Below are positions 47,201 through 57,785 of a stretch of 64,000 bases of DNA, piece by piece (positions within the stretch are counted from its first letter, which is position 1; each line of letters begins with the position of its first letter). The DNA is from Anthoceros angustus (lineage: Eukaryota > Streptophyta > Anthocerotopsida > Anthocerotales > Anthocerotaceae): assembly GCA_010909165.1 (NCBI GenBank), contig VJWM01000025.1:868001-932000 (forward strand), in the 5' to 3' direction. The translations under genes and the position numbers were made by a program. The notes beneath the pieces were generated by a model. The model was not told where the DNA came from. It made no database searches and saw nothing but the letters and a program-made list of their open reading frames with translations.

Positions 47201-47261
47201 AGATGGCCACCGTGTTCATCACTTTAAGGATGGACTATGTTCATGTGGAGACGATCTTTGA
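44251..47261 (+). CDS. PLS-class PPR protein with DYW:KP-like domain (candidate U-to-C editing factor)
   Basis: About 1002 residues of open frame. Triplet markers: NHVIRMYASHGRL, TLVDMYGKCGSL, SLVDMYAKCGSL, SLLDMYARCGSL, TLVDMYLKCRDL, ILVNLYTGCGRL and SLIDMYSKCGNL, then VDLLGRSGRL. In place of the PG box is KEPATALVVV (residue ~880), a variant of KPAxA with Glu for Lys. The DYW domain keeps HAEKLA (934-939), CTNC (962-965) followed by H, and RVHHFKDGLCSC. The end is DDL. The frame opens with GTG at 44253; the nearby ATG at 44246 is in another frame. An acceptor-like ATGCAG ends at 44250, so a 5' exon is likely; otherwise the first in-frame Met is about 30 residues in. Expected role: organelle RNA editing, direction U-to-C by class. 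Confidence 0.87.
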
Positions 47262-48299
47262 AAGGTAACACGCCTGGGGCAATGAATGAGCATCTGGCAG
47301 CATTTGACCGTCATCAGGAAAGGATGTAAATGCCCTCCTTTGGGAGTCTGGACTGCTGGTGATGTGGAAAAGCAGGCCAGAACAGGTAACTGAGCAAATG
47401 CTCAAGTGGCCTTGACAGGTATGAAAGACGAACTTCCAACCATTGGAAGTAGCGAGTCACGTATGAGGCACAGAAGGTTAGTGAGTTTTCCAATTGGAAT
47501 CTTTTTGTTAGATTGCGTGTTGGTAGTTGGAAATTGTAATTTTAAGGCAAAGTGTATGTTTGCATTGCAGGCAGCTGGAGTTGAAGAAGGATTTATTGCT
47601 GCAAGTAGGTGAAAGCACATCCCTTGCTAGGTCAGAGTCCTGAAACACCAATGGTCACCAATGTCGCATCTCACACTCCTGTCGAAGTCACATGATGTTT
47701 GTGCTACGATGCAGCAGTCATGCCAGAAGCCAAGATCAAGGTTATTTAGCAAGCAAGCAACTTCTCATTTGAAGGCAGCTCCGCCCCTACTCCGACACTG
47801 CAACTGCTTAACATGTCATGCTCTAGTGTATCCATACCTTGTTCAATATTGCCATTATATTCCTCAAGTGTGTGTTCAATGACTTTGCAATCTAAGGTCC
47901 AAAAAGACTTGTTACTGAAGAACTTTGTTCTTTTGAAACACTAATTCCAAACATTGGAATCCTAATCATGTGGCTTTCAAGGGGTGAAACCCGGAAACCA
48001 TGCTATTTGTCACAAACAAGTAAACCATGCTATTTGTCACAAACAAGTAAAAGAAGTTCATACGCGGGATTTAAATGTTCGGGACTAGATCAATGGAATA
48101 GAGCAGAAAGGAAGTAAATTCTTGCTGAATAGAGCAGAAAGGAAGTAAATTCAGGCTGAGGGATGGTTTGCTGGTATACAAATCGAAGAGGATTGTGACC
48201 TTAAATTCTTGAGAGTTGGAAAGGAAATTGTTTGATAAATGTCGAGGTAGGTGACGTGAAATTAATTCTAAAATTAACCCTACTTACATGAAATCCAGG
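47262..48299. other. Spacer with two short tandem duplications
   Basis: No gene recognised. Repeats at 47997-48053 (28 bp, twice) and 48095-48155 (30 bp, twice). Confidence 0.5.
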
Positions 48300-48302
48300 T
48301 AT

Positions 48303-49090
48303 GGATGACTCAACGGAGCAAGTCAACCGAATGCAAGAAGAATATTGAAGATGTTATGTGGAGATTGATCAAAGAGATTGGGCTGATCATCTATACGATG
48401 CAGAATTTTGTTATAATTATACTGCATATGGCTCTCTAGGTTGTAGCTCTTTTAAGATTGGAGGAAATTCAGCGCTGGATGTGGTATCCATGCTAAATGT
48501 TGAAGCTTTCGACACTACCACTAGATATCCATGCCAATTCATTGAGCAGTTGAAGGCTAGGCATAAGATTGCCAAAGGAATTTTAGCCAAAGCTCAAGCA
48601 CGTCAGAAGAAATATGCTGACAGGCACAGGAGAGAAATTGTCTTTCATGTTGGGGATAAGGTATGGGTGAAGTTGAAACATTTCACACTACCACAAGGAT
48701 TATCTCTTAAGCTAAGGCCGAAATATGGAGGTCCTTTAGAAGTCTTGAAGCGCATTGGGGAAGTGGCTTACAAGCTATAGCTCCTTGAATGGATTTTTGC
48801 ACACAATATGTTCCATGTATCACTATTGAAACCATTTGTGCCAGGCAAAGAGAAAGAAGATATGAACAAGAAGAAGTACAGTATTCTCATGCAACATAAT
48901 CAAGGATAATAGGAGATTGAGGAATTCTTTGCAGAGAGTAGTGTACCTACGAAACATGGAATCATGCCACGATACATTATAAAATTGCAAGGGATCTCAA
49001 AACTAGTTTGGGTGACGTTAGAGAATATCCAAAAAGGATCCATGATAATGGCTCGATATACTGACTATCATTGAGGACAGTGATCCTTTT
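48303..49090 (+). pseudogene. Ty3/gypsy integrase C-terminus and chromodomain remnant
   Basis: From about 48308 the plus strand reads STEQVNRM (catalytic Glu region, as in QTERVN), a stop, then DWADHLYDAEFCYNY. Next come HKIAKGILAKAQARQKKYAD, VGDKVWVKLKHF and LKLRPKYGGPLEVLKRIGE. After an in-frame TAG at 48778 it continues HNMFHVSLLKPFVPG and then an EIEEFFAESS ... chromodomain-like stretch with further stops. The order and motifs are those of a chromovirus-type gypsy integrase end. Several stop codons, no 5' parts: an old remnant. Confidence 0.85.
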
Positions 49091-49093
49091 TCT

Positions 49094-49553
49094 TGGCGGG
49101 GGAGAAAGTAAGGAGGTATGCATGAGAGGCATGCAACGCTGGATCTAGTTTAATAAGTTATGTGGTTAGTGGTAGTGAGGCTTAGCTTAGAGCTTAAGGA
49201 AGATAGTATGATTTAAGCAGTTACTCTAGGAATGAAGTAAGCCTCAATATTTAAGGGATGAGGTGAGCTCTAAAGGAGAGGTCCTTCTATTGATCCTAGC
49301 ACTAGGACACACTCTTGTGAGGATAGGTTGTGGGAGCCTAGAGATCGTGGGAGCCTAGAGTGTGAGTATGTCTAGGGGAGAGTTGCGAAGAGGAGATCGA
49401 GGGGAGAGAGCTATGTATCTACCTGGCTTAGGCAAAGATGGGGAGGTCTCTCTGTCATGTATTCTTGTTGATTCTTGGTGAAGTAAAGAGCAGCAGTAGA
49501 GGTGCTGATTGCGAGTCATCCTAGAGAAGGATGGTGGGCTACTTGAGATTTTC
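49094..49553 (+). mobile_element. Gypsy polypurine tract and probable 3' LTR
   Basis: GGCGGGGGAGA at about 49095-49105 is the polypurine tract. The following AGTAAGGAGG probably stands for an original TG-starting LTR. Toward its end is GTGAAGTAAAGAGCAGCAG, similar to the polyadenylation region of plant gypsy LTRs. The right edge near 49553 is a guess; the partner LTR is not in the window. A short internal duplication (GTGGGAGCCTAGAG twice) is at about 49331-49362. Confidence 0.6.
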
Positions 49554-49731
49554 ACCTTTGAGAATAGGTAAAAGTACTAGGTGATAAATACTTAAAATAA
49601 TTATTAATATCATATCATATTAGTAAATTATTAACATTTTTTTCTATGTTGGTCATATTTTGCTAGGTAGTTTAGTCTTTTGGTCCTATGCATATTGGTA
49701 ATTAATATATATGTTTAGAGTAACTAGTCTC

Positions 49732-49735
<4 letters not shown>

Positions 49736-49776
<41 letters not shown>
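49736..49776. repeat. (AT)n microsatellite
   Basis: About 20 uninterrupted TA units. Confidence 0.95.
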
Positions 49777-49777
<1 letters not shown>

Positions 49778-50829
49778 CAAATAAAGTTGTGTGTGTATTG
49801 TATCTTCAGCTCCGGTGGTTAGTAAGTCCTTCCATACTCCAGACTATGACATCTTGGAAGCGATTGGTAGCTTCAGAGTAGATGTTCGGGGGCCTAATCC
49901 CCTAGGCCGGACCCTCAAGAAGGTTGTTCCCATCGCCCCAATGTACATGGGACTTCACTTTTACAATAAAACGAGTGGATATTGTTTAGTGGGAAGGAAG
50001 CTTTATTTTATACACATAGAAGGGATGACCTCATCTACCCTCACACGATAATGGAGGAAGGTAATGGTCATTGTGAAGAGGACTAGGATTATGCTTTATA
50101 AAAATTGGACCGAGAACCTCATATCAAAGCCTTGTATATCATGTTTCATCCCTAGCCAGAAGCCATGATTGAGATGTTGAGGACTTATATTGTTGAAATC
50201 CACCAATTTTATTTGATACACAGAAGATGAGATGCCCTCATCTATGTGAGGAAGATCTTGCAGGTCATCTTATGATGAAAAGCTATCCTTCCAAAATACT
50301 AGATAGAAAATCTCGTATCGCCCCTTGCTACCTCGAGCTCTCGTGACTAGGAAAGAGAGCCATACTCTATGCTTGTTTAAGTGATAAACCTTGGCACATG
50401 CCTTCATCGTTTATGAAAAGTTTCCGTGTACAAAATTTCATACACTTCAAATCACCTCAACCTTGCGCTAGTCTTGCAGGGAGGGTTTACTAGAAGTGGG
50501 AATGTGCCCTCAAAAATCTCAGAATGAGCTCCACGAATACTATCCCGGGGTTCAGAAAGAAGCGATCGTAAATATTGTGGAAGTAATCTCACATAACCTT
50601 AGCAAATATGCAAGAGCAATTGAATGAATTAGGTAAGAACAAAATTGTTTTCAAATACAACTGTATCTTGAGTAAACCCTAAAATCATATATTAAACTAT
50701 CAGGTTAACTAAGCTAGGGTTGATTAGATAACCGCAACATCAATAGATCAAATTCATCTTGCTTGATGAATACGAATACAATCTAATTTTTCTTTGGATA
50801 AAAAAAGTGAATTCAAATATGTCAATCCC
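49777..50829. other. Spacer with weak retroelement debris
   Basis: An 86-residue plus frame (49791-50051) is not recognised. Around 50330-50450 the minus strand reads KACAKVYHLNKHRVWLS. This resembles KSCAKAYHARRHGAGLS of the endonuclease-domain remnant at 34.6 kb, so a rearranged second copy may lie here. Confidence 0.4.
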
Positions 50830-51000
50830 AGCTTTTTTTCGGCAACGGGTGCCCATTGCTCTCCAACGGGCATTCGCAGGCGTAGTTCTCAGAATGGCTA
50901 CGATAATAGGTGATACATCCTTCACATCCTCCAGTGTATGTAGGTCTTACTATCTGCCTAGTCATGATATCATAAGAATTATAGACGATTTTAGGTTCAT
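50830..51000 (+). pseudogene. Second copy of the endonuclease-domain retroelement end
   Basis: The plus strand reads FFRQRVPIALQRAFAGVVLR, then GDTSFTSSSVCRSYYLPSHD and IIRIIDDFRF. This aligns with the last 50 residues of the 34.5-kb remnant (YFRRRVSIALQRALSTAILH ... VCRPFILPVYDIVGAVGDFR). Only the extreme C-terminus is left in this orientation. Confidence 0.65.
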
Positions 51001-51825
51001 TGGGTTAGTTAGCCTTTCAAAGATAGCTGAGCTCACGCCATCTCTTGCCCCCTTAATAAAGTCTCAACTTTCATTGTTCCCCAAATGAAAAGTGAGTGAC
51101 TAGGTGGGATTTGAATTTTATCAAACTAATAAATCAGTAACCCTAAAAAATGTCTGATTGTCTATTTTGGCTAACTATGTAGGTGCTACCTACGTATACA
51201 TGCACATAATTCTTGGAGAAACAGCATGGTGTCTAGTATGTAGGTATATTCGAGGTGGTAAGGCGATAACAAGCGAAGCCCACCAATAGCAACTGCGGGG
51301 GGTTCCTGGAAGGCGCGCCGCTTCGAGATAGGAGGCAGAAATTATTGGTCTAGAAGAGAGGGTGGGCGGGCCCAAAAGGTACATACGAGGAGCGAGGCCA
51401 GCCCCAAGGTCGGTGTTGGTTGTTAGCGGGTACTACACCACCACCACCTACAAATGTACCCTCGGTGCGAGGACCCGAGCGAGTCGTGAGACGTTTGAGT
51501 CGCGAGTCGTGACCAGTTTGAACCTTTCTTCGCAGCCTCGCCTTCTCCTCTCTGGCGTCTGGCTGGCTCGCTGGCTCGCTGGCTGGCCGCCTGTCTCTCT
51601 TCCTGTGCTTCCTTCAACCTTCCAGGCCTGCTTGCCACGCCCCTTCCTTCCCCCACTCGCTGCGTTCCTTGCTCGCTTCCTGCGCCTCATCCATTCCGGC
51701 CCTGCCTGCAGTGCTGCTTCCCGCCCCCCGGTCGAGCCTAGCTGCGGATGGGCCTTGCGCGGTCCCGGAAACACACCTTGTGTTGCGCCTCTTGTTGCTG
51801 TTGCTAGCTCGCCCGCCATGGACGC
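51001..51825. other. PP2C upstream region
   Basis: GC- and CT-rich from about 51450. Probably promoter and 5' untranslated region of the PP2C gene. Open frames on both strands here look compositional. Confidence 0.5.
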
Positions 51826-53559
51826 ATGATGATGGCCGCCGGTACCTACATCACGCAGCCTACCAGTGTGCTAGAAGCAGGTTATTTCCAGTGCCACGCC
51901 AGGAGCTCTGCCGGCCCTTCCCGCCCCCGGTGTTCAGAAGACGAGGACGCTGGCGCTACCATGGAGATGCCGGGCAGGTGGCCCCACGAGGTAGGGATGC
52001 CGGAGCCGGATTTGTGTGTTTGCGGCTGTGTCTTGCTTGGCTCCGGCGTGATGCGGAGTCCTGTGCCTACAGGTGCCCGAACAATCTAAGGTTTCCGACA
52101 GCGATGGTAGCCCTGAGGCTGGCTTGCCTCAATTCATGCCGCTCGTCCGCTCGGGATGGTGGTCGGAGATAGGATCTCGGCGGTGTATGGAAGACGCGCA
52201 CGTGTGTATTGATGATTTGGATCAGCATCTTGGCACTATTTTTATAGGGCAAAGCCCTGGTGCCTTTTACGGGGTAAGCCCTTGGATTCCTCCCCTTTCT
52301 TCTCCTTCTCTTTGCCTTGAGCTCCGCCGACCGTCGTAAGGGGCAGCAGAATTCAGCCCGGCTGGCTCTCTCCGGGCATTCATGTTGTTAGGAAACCCTT
52401 GCTTGCAACGGATGCGACGAGGTAAGTGTGAGCCGTCGGTTGAAGCAATGTATGTAAAAATTCGACGACACTTCTATTGTCCTTGCTCCGGATACCTTGA
52501 CCAGTGGGGGTTAGGGTCTGGCCTGGGTAGTTGCTTCAGCTTTGGAGACCCTGGGTTACTCGTTGCCAGAGGTCCTCTTAAGCACCTTGCTGGTGGATGC
52601 AGGATTTTGAGGATGGTTCTTTGGTTTGTTAACTGCCAGGTTTTCGATGGACATGGGGGCAAGGATGCTGCCAATTTTGTAAGGGAACATTTGCTAAGAT
52701 TTATTGTGGAGGATGTGGCTTTTCCAGCAGCGGTCGATCAAGCTGTTAGGCATGCCTTCCTACGAGCTGATCACGCATTTGCCCAGGCATGTATGAATGA
52801 CCAAGGGCTTGCATCCGGAACAACCGCCTTAACTGCTTTGATCTTTGGCAGGTACGTCTGGGAACCCCTCTCTTTCAAATTGTGTTCTGAAGGTTGTGAT
52901 TTTTCCCGCAAGGCAGCCATCATTCTTTACGGGTGTAAGTCACTGTGATTACTGAATGGCATCCCTTTCTCGTGGGTCTGTTTTGCAGGACACTGCTGGT
53001 AGCAAATGCGGGAGACTGCAGGGCTGTCTTGTCCAAAAGGGGGAAAGCTGTCGAAATGTCTAGAGATCACAAGCCTTGCTGTTCTGTGGAACGGAGTCGC
53101 ATTGAGGCATTGGGTGGCTTTGTGGATGACGGATACCTGAATGGACAGCTAGCTGTTGCTAGGGCACTTGGGGACTGGCATATGAAAGGCTTGAAGGAGC
53201 CCGGAGTAGACGGGCCGCTTAGTGCCGAACCTGAATTGCAGCAGGCTGTCTTGACTGAGGACGATGAATTTCTCATCATCGGTTGCGATGGCTTGTGGGA
53301 CGTATTTAGCAGTCAGAATGCTGTTGACTTCGCCCGGAAGAAGCTCCAGCTGCACAACGATCCAGAACGTTGCTCCAGGGAGCTGATAGATGAGGCGATT
53401 AGGCGGGAGACAGGTGACAACCTGACAGTGGTCACTGTCTGCTTTCAAAAGCAAGCGCCTCCGAATTTGGGAGTCTGGAGACGGAAGGGAGTTACCAAGA
53501 GCATTTCCGTGGAAGGCCTGCGGAATTTGCAACTTCTCTTGGACAACAACGACCATTAA
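51826..53559 (+). CDS. Protein phosphatase 2C, four exons
   Basis: Predicted exons 51826-51990, 52073-52273, 52640-52851 and 52989-53559, all with GT/AG borders; the total is 382 residues. A PP2C removes phosphate from Ser/Thr using two metal ions. Motifs in order: [17 protein letters not shown] with the first acidic pair, [14 protein letters not shown] across intron 2, [28 protein letters not shown] across intron 3, [35 protein letters not shown] and [11 protein letters not shown]. All metal-binding Asp residues are present. Sequence around [13 protein letters not shown] is like the plant clade containing Arabidopsis PP2C27/PP2CG1; the clade is an inference. The first ~55 residues are unique and acidic; the exon-1 ATG could be one of three in a row. 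Frames running through introns 2 and 3 are not separate genes. Confidence 0.9.
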
Positions 53560-54857
53560 TCTGGTCCAATACGACGACGACAACACTGTACTACCCTCAG
53601 CATTGATCTACACTTAGGTTTGTTAGGTTTGTCATGATTTTTTACTCAACAGGCCCTGCATCTTATGCTTGAGCCCGTGAGCACCACTTGTGTGTGAGAG
53701 AGTCCTGTCACCACGTGCCTGTTTGCAACCTGAGAATCTGGTTGCAGATCAAGTCAGGGGACAGGCGGTGATTTTTGCGGGAAGGTTGATATTGGCACGC
53801 AAGCCACAAAGGAACTTGCTCATTTTTGATCTAGACTACGTCTGGAAGCTTTCTGCCGTAGACGTCTCTCTGCGGTGACGTGTCTTGCTGCGCTGGATCT
53901 CCATGCACTGAAGATTATCCAAGTCACTTATTTTGTTAGTACCCAGCTGATGGCAGTACTGACACGTTACGTCTGGCGTGGCTGTCTGATACGCGTTTGC
54001 TGCATGTGGTCTCACTATCTTGACACGTAGCATGTGTCTTGAGATAAATGTATTGTATGATGGTTTCAAGTACAAGCTGAGAAATGTCTCAGCGAGCTTT
54101 GAATAACAATTTGCAACACGGATCCTTTTCTGCTCCTGTTCTTTCTGCTCACCCAATATCAACGCTCTTCCACATGTTCCTTGTCCCTTATTCAGGAAGG
54201 GATGGTCCCGCCCAGGGCGTGGCAATGGAATGGTTTGCATGGACACTGGACAGTTCACGGCACAGGGACACAAGTGGCCCAATATCAGCAGTAGTTAGGT
54301 CAGAGGCTATGAAAACCCTAACAGTTGATGCATCAAACAAGGCAGTCTTCCTCGAACTGCAAGCAACTCACGATCAGATTAAACATGTACAGATGGAACC
54401 ACATCAGATTCTCCACGGTCATTGCCAATCACAATGAAACCGTTTGGACACAATTACATACTGGCTGCATGCCAGAAATTCGCTACACTGAACCTATTCT
54501 TACATAGAGAGAAAAAATGAGCTGTCCCAGCGTGGATGCTTCAGAAGGTGGACTGCGAAAGTAGGCCACTGCGGTCGTCGAAGGCACATCTCATTGATTG
54601 CTTCATGGTACGACCCAGCCTGAGACAGAAAAATAAAGCTGGATAAGAACATCTAGTTGGGTGCCCCTGAATTCGATGGGCCTTTTCTTGTAAATCTGAG
54701 CTGGCTTACCGGCCACCCCGAGGAAACAAATCAAGCCCGTCCAGCTAGCAGCTATGGCACTAATGCTCACAAAAAGGCCTTGAACCAGACCCAAAATCTC
54801 TTGATAAGTGCTCCTTGACAAGTGCTTGACTAGGGATCGGAGATTTGACTCGGCTGA
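53560..54857. other. PP2C 3' side and spacer
   Basis: No gene recognised. Minus frame 54282-53836 shows no domain. Confidence 0.4.
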
Positions 54858-55013
54858 GAGCACGACAGCATTCATAGGCACCACAACCTTTACAACAACT
54901 TGCAACTCCGCCTCATTAATAGCCTGCTGCACATTCTTCAAGGCAGGTAGGACCAAGTGCACAAACTGGTTGCCATAGCCTGCCAAAAATGGCTCGTTCC
55001 CTATTGCAACATA
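54858..55013 (-). pseudogene. Glycoside hydrolase family 17 (beta-1,3-glucanase) fragment
   Basis: Within a 156-residue minus frame (55073-54603), residues 21-72 read YVAIGNEPFLAGYGNQFVHL, then LPALKNVQQAINEAEL and VVKVVVPMNAVVL. This matches the GH17 block around the proton-donor Glu in GNEPFL, as in plant glucan endo-1,3-beta-glucosidases with long C-termini. Residues before and after do not continue the GH17 fold, and no further exons were found on either side. It is therefore either one captured exon or a pseudogene. It would act on callose in the wall if complete. Confidence 0.6.
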
Positions 55014-55073
55014 CCCAAGAACAAGAGTCCATCTAGTTAAGCACGACTGGTGAGCCAAACAACAGCAGAACAA

Positions 55074-56650
55074 GGTGGGCTACCACGATGACGCAACCCA
55101 TCAACAGGGACGACTTTCCCTTCACCCCAACAAACCAAGCTATGGCTGTGCAGGCAATCTCATGAACGGCACTGCGAGGAGCGCGAGGAAGGCCTGTGGT
55201 GGATATCGGATCAGGTAAGCAGGAGCCGGGACACTGGGAAATCTGAAGGAAAGAATGATCGGATAATTGTGTTGTGCCCTTGGGGGCTTACGTACTGTCT
55301 CATACGAAGAGGTGTGTCTCTTCGTGCAGGCAAGTCCTCTAGCATGCTAGTCTGTCCTAATCTAACACTCCCCTCACACTACATACGTTCAGGGTGATGG
55401 ACTATCCTGACTAGGATGTGCACGGACCCTAACAGGCTGCACTAGACATGTGCAGTTTAGCCATCGCACATGTCTGCACAGTGCAGACATGTGCGATGCT
55501 GTCTGCCTCTTAGATCCTCAATCCATGGCAGCATCACAAAGCGCCGGCTGTCCCTGGACTCTGTTTGTGACGTGGTGGGTCAGGAATGACAAACTATCCT
55601 TGGAGAAGGGACCGAGCATGAGGAAAAGACTGGTCAGCCGTTCGCAGCAGGAACGTTAACTCGAAGCTCTGATGCCATTTCTCACACTCAAGGAAAAACA
55701 GGACTGGCCATGGTTAGCCTCTAGCACAACCAAGGTAAACGTTTGCATTTTCCGGTTACGGAAACGGTGTGCTTCCTTGTCACAATCTATTACCACGCAC
55801 CGCAAGGAATATACGTGTTGCACTTCCTGGATGATCTGAGCCTTAGGCTTGGGACCTCCATTGACTGACACTTCTTCGTTGTTGGCTGTTTTGCAGATGG
55901 ACATTCCCGCTGCTGGCTGTTCACTTCGGGGTGTGTACTCTTCGACTCTTTTTATGAGGGTTGTTAGTAGGTCTCTTTCGGCCGTTGAGCAGTCCATCAA
56001 CAGTCTTTTGCACCACAGCATTTCTGAAAGAGGAGGACTCAGACTTCTTCATTCAGTGCCAGACAAAGGACTGGTGTAGACACGGTGGCGACTCTGATGA
56101 CCACGCCAGAGTTGCTTGTGGAATGCCAGGGCAACATCCAAGCCAGGTTGGCTGATGCTCAGTGTTGGTGCAATTGCAAACCGGAACCTGCAAACAGTGG
56201 AAACGCTGCAGCGAAGCGGCCACGCGTAGAGGAGGGCGAGCCTGATGGCAGCAGAGGGTTGAAGGTCGCATTGTTGGATTCGGGGAATGGAGAGAAAGCA
56301 CAGGCTATCTATGTCTGTTGTCGCTGCTCCCGGCGAGAAGGCGTCGCTCGGGGACGATCAGCCTGCTGCCACTTGTAACTTGTACCGGACGGAGGACGGG
56401 GAGAGGCGTCTCGGCTGTCGGCCTTGCGGGCAGCCGCAAGCCTGGCCATGGGTGACATGGAATGGCCAAGTCGTCCCTGATTGTTCCACACTTGGGAAAG
56501 GGCTGGCCAGTAGTATCAGTGCAAGTGATGGAGGAAGCTTGTTGCAGCATCGCAGAAGCCAGGATTGGCGCCAGCGCCAAAGCTTCCGCTGTTTTTGGCT
56601 TCGTTTGCGGTAGCCGGCAACGCGTCTTGTCCTCCACGCAGGCCTTCGGT
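55074..56650. other. Spacer
   Basis: No gene recognised. The minus frame 56021-55656 (121 residues, with STAERDLLTTLIKRVEEY) could be an exon but has no known domain. Confidence 0.35.
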
Positions 56651-56654
56651 ATTA

Positions 56655-56990
56655 CGCTTGTTAGCAATAGAAGGGAAACAACACAGAGAAAAAGAGAAAA
56701 GAAGACGAAGAATACATTATAGTCCACTTGAATACAAGGGAAACAATACAGAGAAAAAGAAGAAGAAGAATATATTAAATTATAGTAGTGCACTTGGACG
56801 GCATTTTCCTGTGATGGGACTTCGTGGTACTTAACAACTTGCACCATGGTGACTGGAATTTTCCTGTCATGGGACTTCGTGGTACTTCACAACTTGCACC
56901 ATGGTGTGTCTAAGCAACTTGCACCATGGTTTGTGTCTAAGCAACTTGCGCCATGGTGTGCGTCTAAGCAACTTGCACCAAGGGCATCCA
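56655..56990. repeat. Cluster of short tandem repeats
   Basis: Three kinds lie side by side. Purine-rich units (GGGAAACAAcACAGAGAAAAAG) occur twice at about 56685 and 56748. A ~64-bp unit with ATGGGACTTCGTGGTACTT occurs twice at about 56814 and 56867. Three or four ~36-bp units with AAGCAACTTGCACCATGGT lie at 56900-56985. Confidence 0.8.
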
Positions 56991-57012
56991 CTTCCTTTGG
57001 GCACCCCACCAA

Positions 57013-57080
57013 AGTACCGATGAAGCGCATGATGCTTGACAATGGCGTTCTTATAAATGTGTGCCCACTTGGCCCAAGCC
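57013..57080 (+). pseudogene. Possible gypsy aspartic protease fragment
   Basis: The plus strand reads MKRMMLDNGVLINVCPLG. This resembles the DNGS-type active-site block of plant gypsy retropepsin-like domains (DNGSALNVCPL). Only about 20 residues are recognisable, so this is tentative. Confidence 0.35.
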
Positions 57081-57785
57081 ATTTTGGAAGACCTCGCCTT
57101 GGGGAGCCAGCATGTTCAGGCTCAACTAGCCTGGCAAGCAGCCTCCTATTTCCAAACGTTTCCCTACTCTTAGCCACACATTTGTTTCGTCCCAAATATC
57201 CCGAGCCAACCCATATGAACTAGACGTTTGGATTGCTCAAGAGGTTCACAACTCAATCCACAGACCATGCACGGCCGTGGCTCTTTGCCTGTTCCTTTAC
57301 TCCTACAACATCTTGGTAGCTTCTCCCTCATGAAGCCTTCAGTCGCACCACGAGGCACCCGGTGGTACAGGCGTGCACCGGGCTTTCACTTTTGCCCAAG
57401 AGAACGTACCGAATGACGCTTGAAAGCTCTCGAGTCCCTTAAATCTGAGATGCAGGAACAATTGCAGAAGATGGCAACAACAACAGAGGTTCAAGTTATT
57501 TAAACCCTTCCAACCGAGGTTCTGAAAAGCTGGCAAAAGCTCATGGGACCAAAGAAATACTGACCGTTCATGGTAACTCGCTTGCTGCCAGCTCCAGAGA
57601 ACCCATCAATTGCTAGCCATCCAAGCAAAGAGGTTTCAGCAGAGGAACTGAAGGCTCCAACAGACATTTGAGCTGCTGTATCGTGCTTTTAGTGCAGCAA
57701 CACAAGTCTTACAGCTCCAAATTTTGACCTGCCAGAGAGCTCCTTTGAATGGCAGACGCAAGTGCTCCAGGACGGCCTCCATGTC

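Noticed and set aside
52382-52948. 188-residue plus frame as a separate gene
   Set aside because: It reads through intron 2, exon 3 and intron 3 of the PP2C gene; GT/AG borders and domain continuity favour the spliced model.
55450-55500. Short inverted phrase around ACATGTGC/GCACATGT as a regulatory element
   Set aside because: Several overlapping short matches, no wider structure; not above what is expected in such sequence.
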